DNA of 64,000 nt from an uncultured Alphaproteobacteria bacterium (GTDB taxonomy: Bacteria; Pseudomonadota; Alphaproteobacteria; Rs-D84): assembly GCA_951801825.1 (NCBI GenBank), contig CATOOF010000001.1:134936-198935 (forward strand). The letters run 5' to 3'. Under the pieces are notes generated by a model. The model had not been told where the DNA came from. It made no database searches and saw only the letters and a program-made list of their open reading frames with translations. A program made the translations under genes and the position numbers. Positions 63,229 through 64,000 of the stretch are shown here, piece by piece. Every line of letters begins with the position of its first letter. Position 1 is the first letter of the stretch.

Positions 63229-64000
63229 ATGAAAAAATTTCCCATAACAATAGTTACACTGCTTACACTGGCCGCATGCCACAGCGACGGCGGCCCCAGT
63301 CACTTTTCAAGGCCACAAAGCCCGAATGCCGGAATCGGCGTGCCATCAAATCCGGACTATCCCTTTAATAACAAAGAGGCACAATACAACGCCAGCATAA
63401 CCGGATTAATATCAAATAATAATTCAATCACATCCGATTATGTCACATACAGACTGCATAACTACAGCTATTATAACGGCGACATATCTGCCGGTATTTC
63501 AAATATTGACATTGCCGATGCAATGCAGTGGCTAATAACAGGCGAAAAAACAGCCGATGAAATCACTGAAAAATATGCTGGGAAAGATGAACTGCTTCAT
63601 CTTGCGGCATACGCGATTGACAATCGTATTAACAACTGTATCAGCAAAAACGGCACCGCGGCCAGCTGTTTTGTAAAATGGCGCGACAATAACCCGGAAA
63701 CTTTTAAACAAATCTCAACCGAGATTCTGAAATACACAACCCCATTAAGCGCAGCCGATGCCAACATTCGTACGGCCAATGACACACAGATTAAGTTTAT
63801 CATAGACAACGACGGCACCATAACCGGCGCAACCATTGTCAAAGACGGAACAGAGACTGATTATAAAAATTGGACAATCATAAAAACAGGCAAACGTCCC
63901 TTAACTATTGAAAAAATGCAGTACCTTTCCGAAGGCAAGAATATGGGATTGACGTATTCGGACTTTGGAACATATTACATTTCAAAAACCCAATATGAAG
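63229..64000 (+). CDS. Surface lipoprotein paralogous to the Slam-neighbour lipoprotein (cut by window edge)
   Basis: GGAGG lies seven bases before the ATG at 63229. The signal peptide ends in the lipobox TLAAC, then HSDGGPSHFSRP, closely like NDGGSHHSRP of the lipoprotein at 50993-51868. The shared C-terminal features include QIKFIIDNDGTITGATIVKDG against VFTFTIDNAGNIEKIVRDN and MGLTYSDFGTYY against AGLQYADFGYAM. An extra helical, Cys-containing insert (~90-170) sets it apart. It runs off the right edge after 257 codons. It may be a second cargo of the Slam protein. Confidence 0.75.
   Translation, partial: MKKFPITIVTLLTLAACHSDGGPSHFSRPQSPNAGIGVPSNPDYPFNNKEAQYNASITGLISNNNSITSDYVTYRLHNYSYYNGDISAGISNIDIADAMQWLITGEKTADEITEKYAGKDELLHLAAYAIDNRINNCISKNGTAASCFVKWRDNNPETFKQISTEILKYTTPLSAADANIRTANDTQIKFIIDNDGTITGATIVKDGTETDYKNWTIIKTGKRPLTIEKMQYLSEGKNMGLTYSDFGTYYISKTQYE

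Overview
The window reads as a chromosomal segment of an uncultured-type, Gram-negative alphaproteobacterium. An outer membrane is implied by beta-barrel porin-like proteins, a LolC/E-LolD system, an LptF/G permease, an LpoA-type lipoprotein, AsmA and SecB. An alphaproteobacterial placement is inferred from the AddB type, the dciA-mltA-secB cluster, the yebC-ruvC / ruvA grouping and the rsmI / lpoA divergence. Genes are dense (the longest gene-free stretches are about 200 bases), many overlap by 1-14 bases, TGA is used as a stop, and base composition is moderate throughout. I see no CRISPR array, insertion sequence or prophage. The glycan enzymes, Slam system and surface lipoproteins suggest a host-associated or biofilm life, but that is inference.

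Layout. 1-6.8 kb: two outer-membrane barrel proteins, FtsK, a PAP2 phosphatase and a PDZ/S41 protease homologue that lacks its catalytic Ser and Lys. 6.8-12 kb: secF-secD-yajC, mutL and a Gre factor, all on the minus strand. 12-14.6 kb: an LptF/G permease, a 45-residue membrane peptide, a Xer recombinase and a DnaJ-domain protein in one overlapping plus-strand chain. 15-20.6 kb: thioredoxin reductase, serS, two small unknowns and typA. 20.6-26.6 kb: a six-gene surface-glycan block lying between typA and recA. 26.6-34.9 kb: recA, an MFS transporter, addB, engB, rsmI, lpoA and a small lipoprotein. 34.9-35.1 kb: tRNA-Tyr and tRNA-Gly. 35.2-40.4 kb: two related Cys-repeat exported proteins, lolD, lolC, a secretin-like lipoprotein and a small protein.

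40.5-43.4 kb holds a lipoprotein, ftsQ and an ftsA-like gene fused in frame to ribulose-phosphate 3-epimerase. 43.6-49 kb: tsaE, uvrB, an AsmA protein and a small unknown. 49-53.2 kb: aspS, whose leader carries a T-box-like element, followed by a Slam outer-membrane translocator paired with a putative Slam-dependent surface lipoprotein. A paralogue of that lipoprotein begins at the right end of the window. 53.2-58.8 kb: tRNA-Thr, an unknown, a tandem ArsR-type regulator, xthA, an acyl-CoA/acyl-ACP synthetase, ruvC and yebC. 58.8-63.1 kb: ruvA, mnmE, a strongly folded RNA with its own promoter and terminator, an XRE regulator, dciA, mltA and secB.

The observations most worth following are (1) the T-box-like leader of aspS, (2) the FtsA-Rpe fusion, (3) the structured RNA at about 60686-60840 ahead of an XRE regulator, (4) the Slam/surface-lipoprotein set and (5) the catalytically dead S41 protease homologue. 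All identifications come from reading the sequence; no database search was run.
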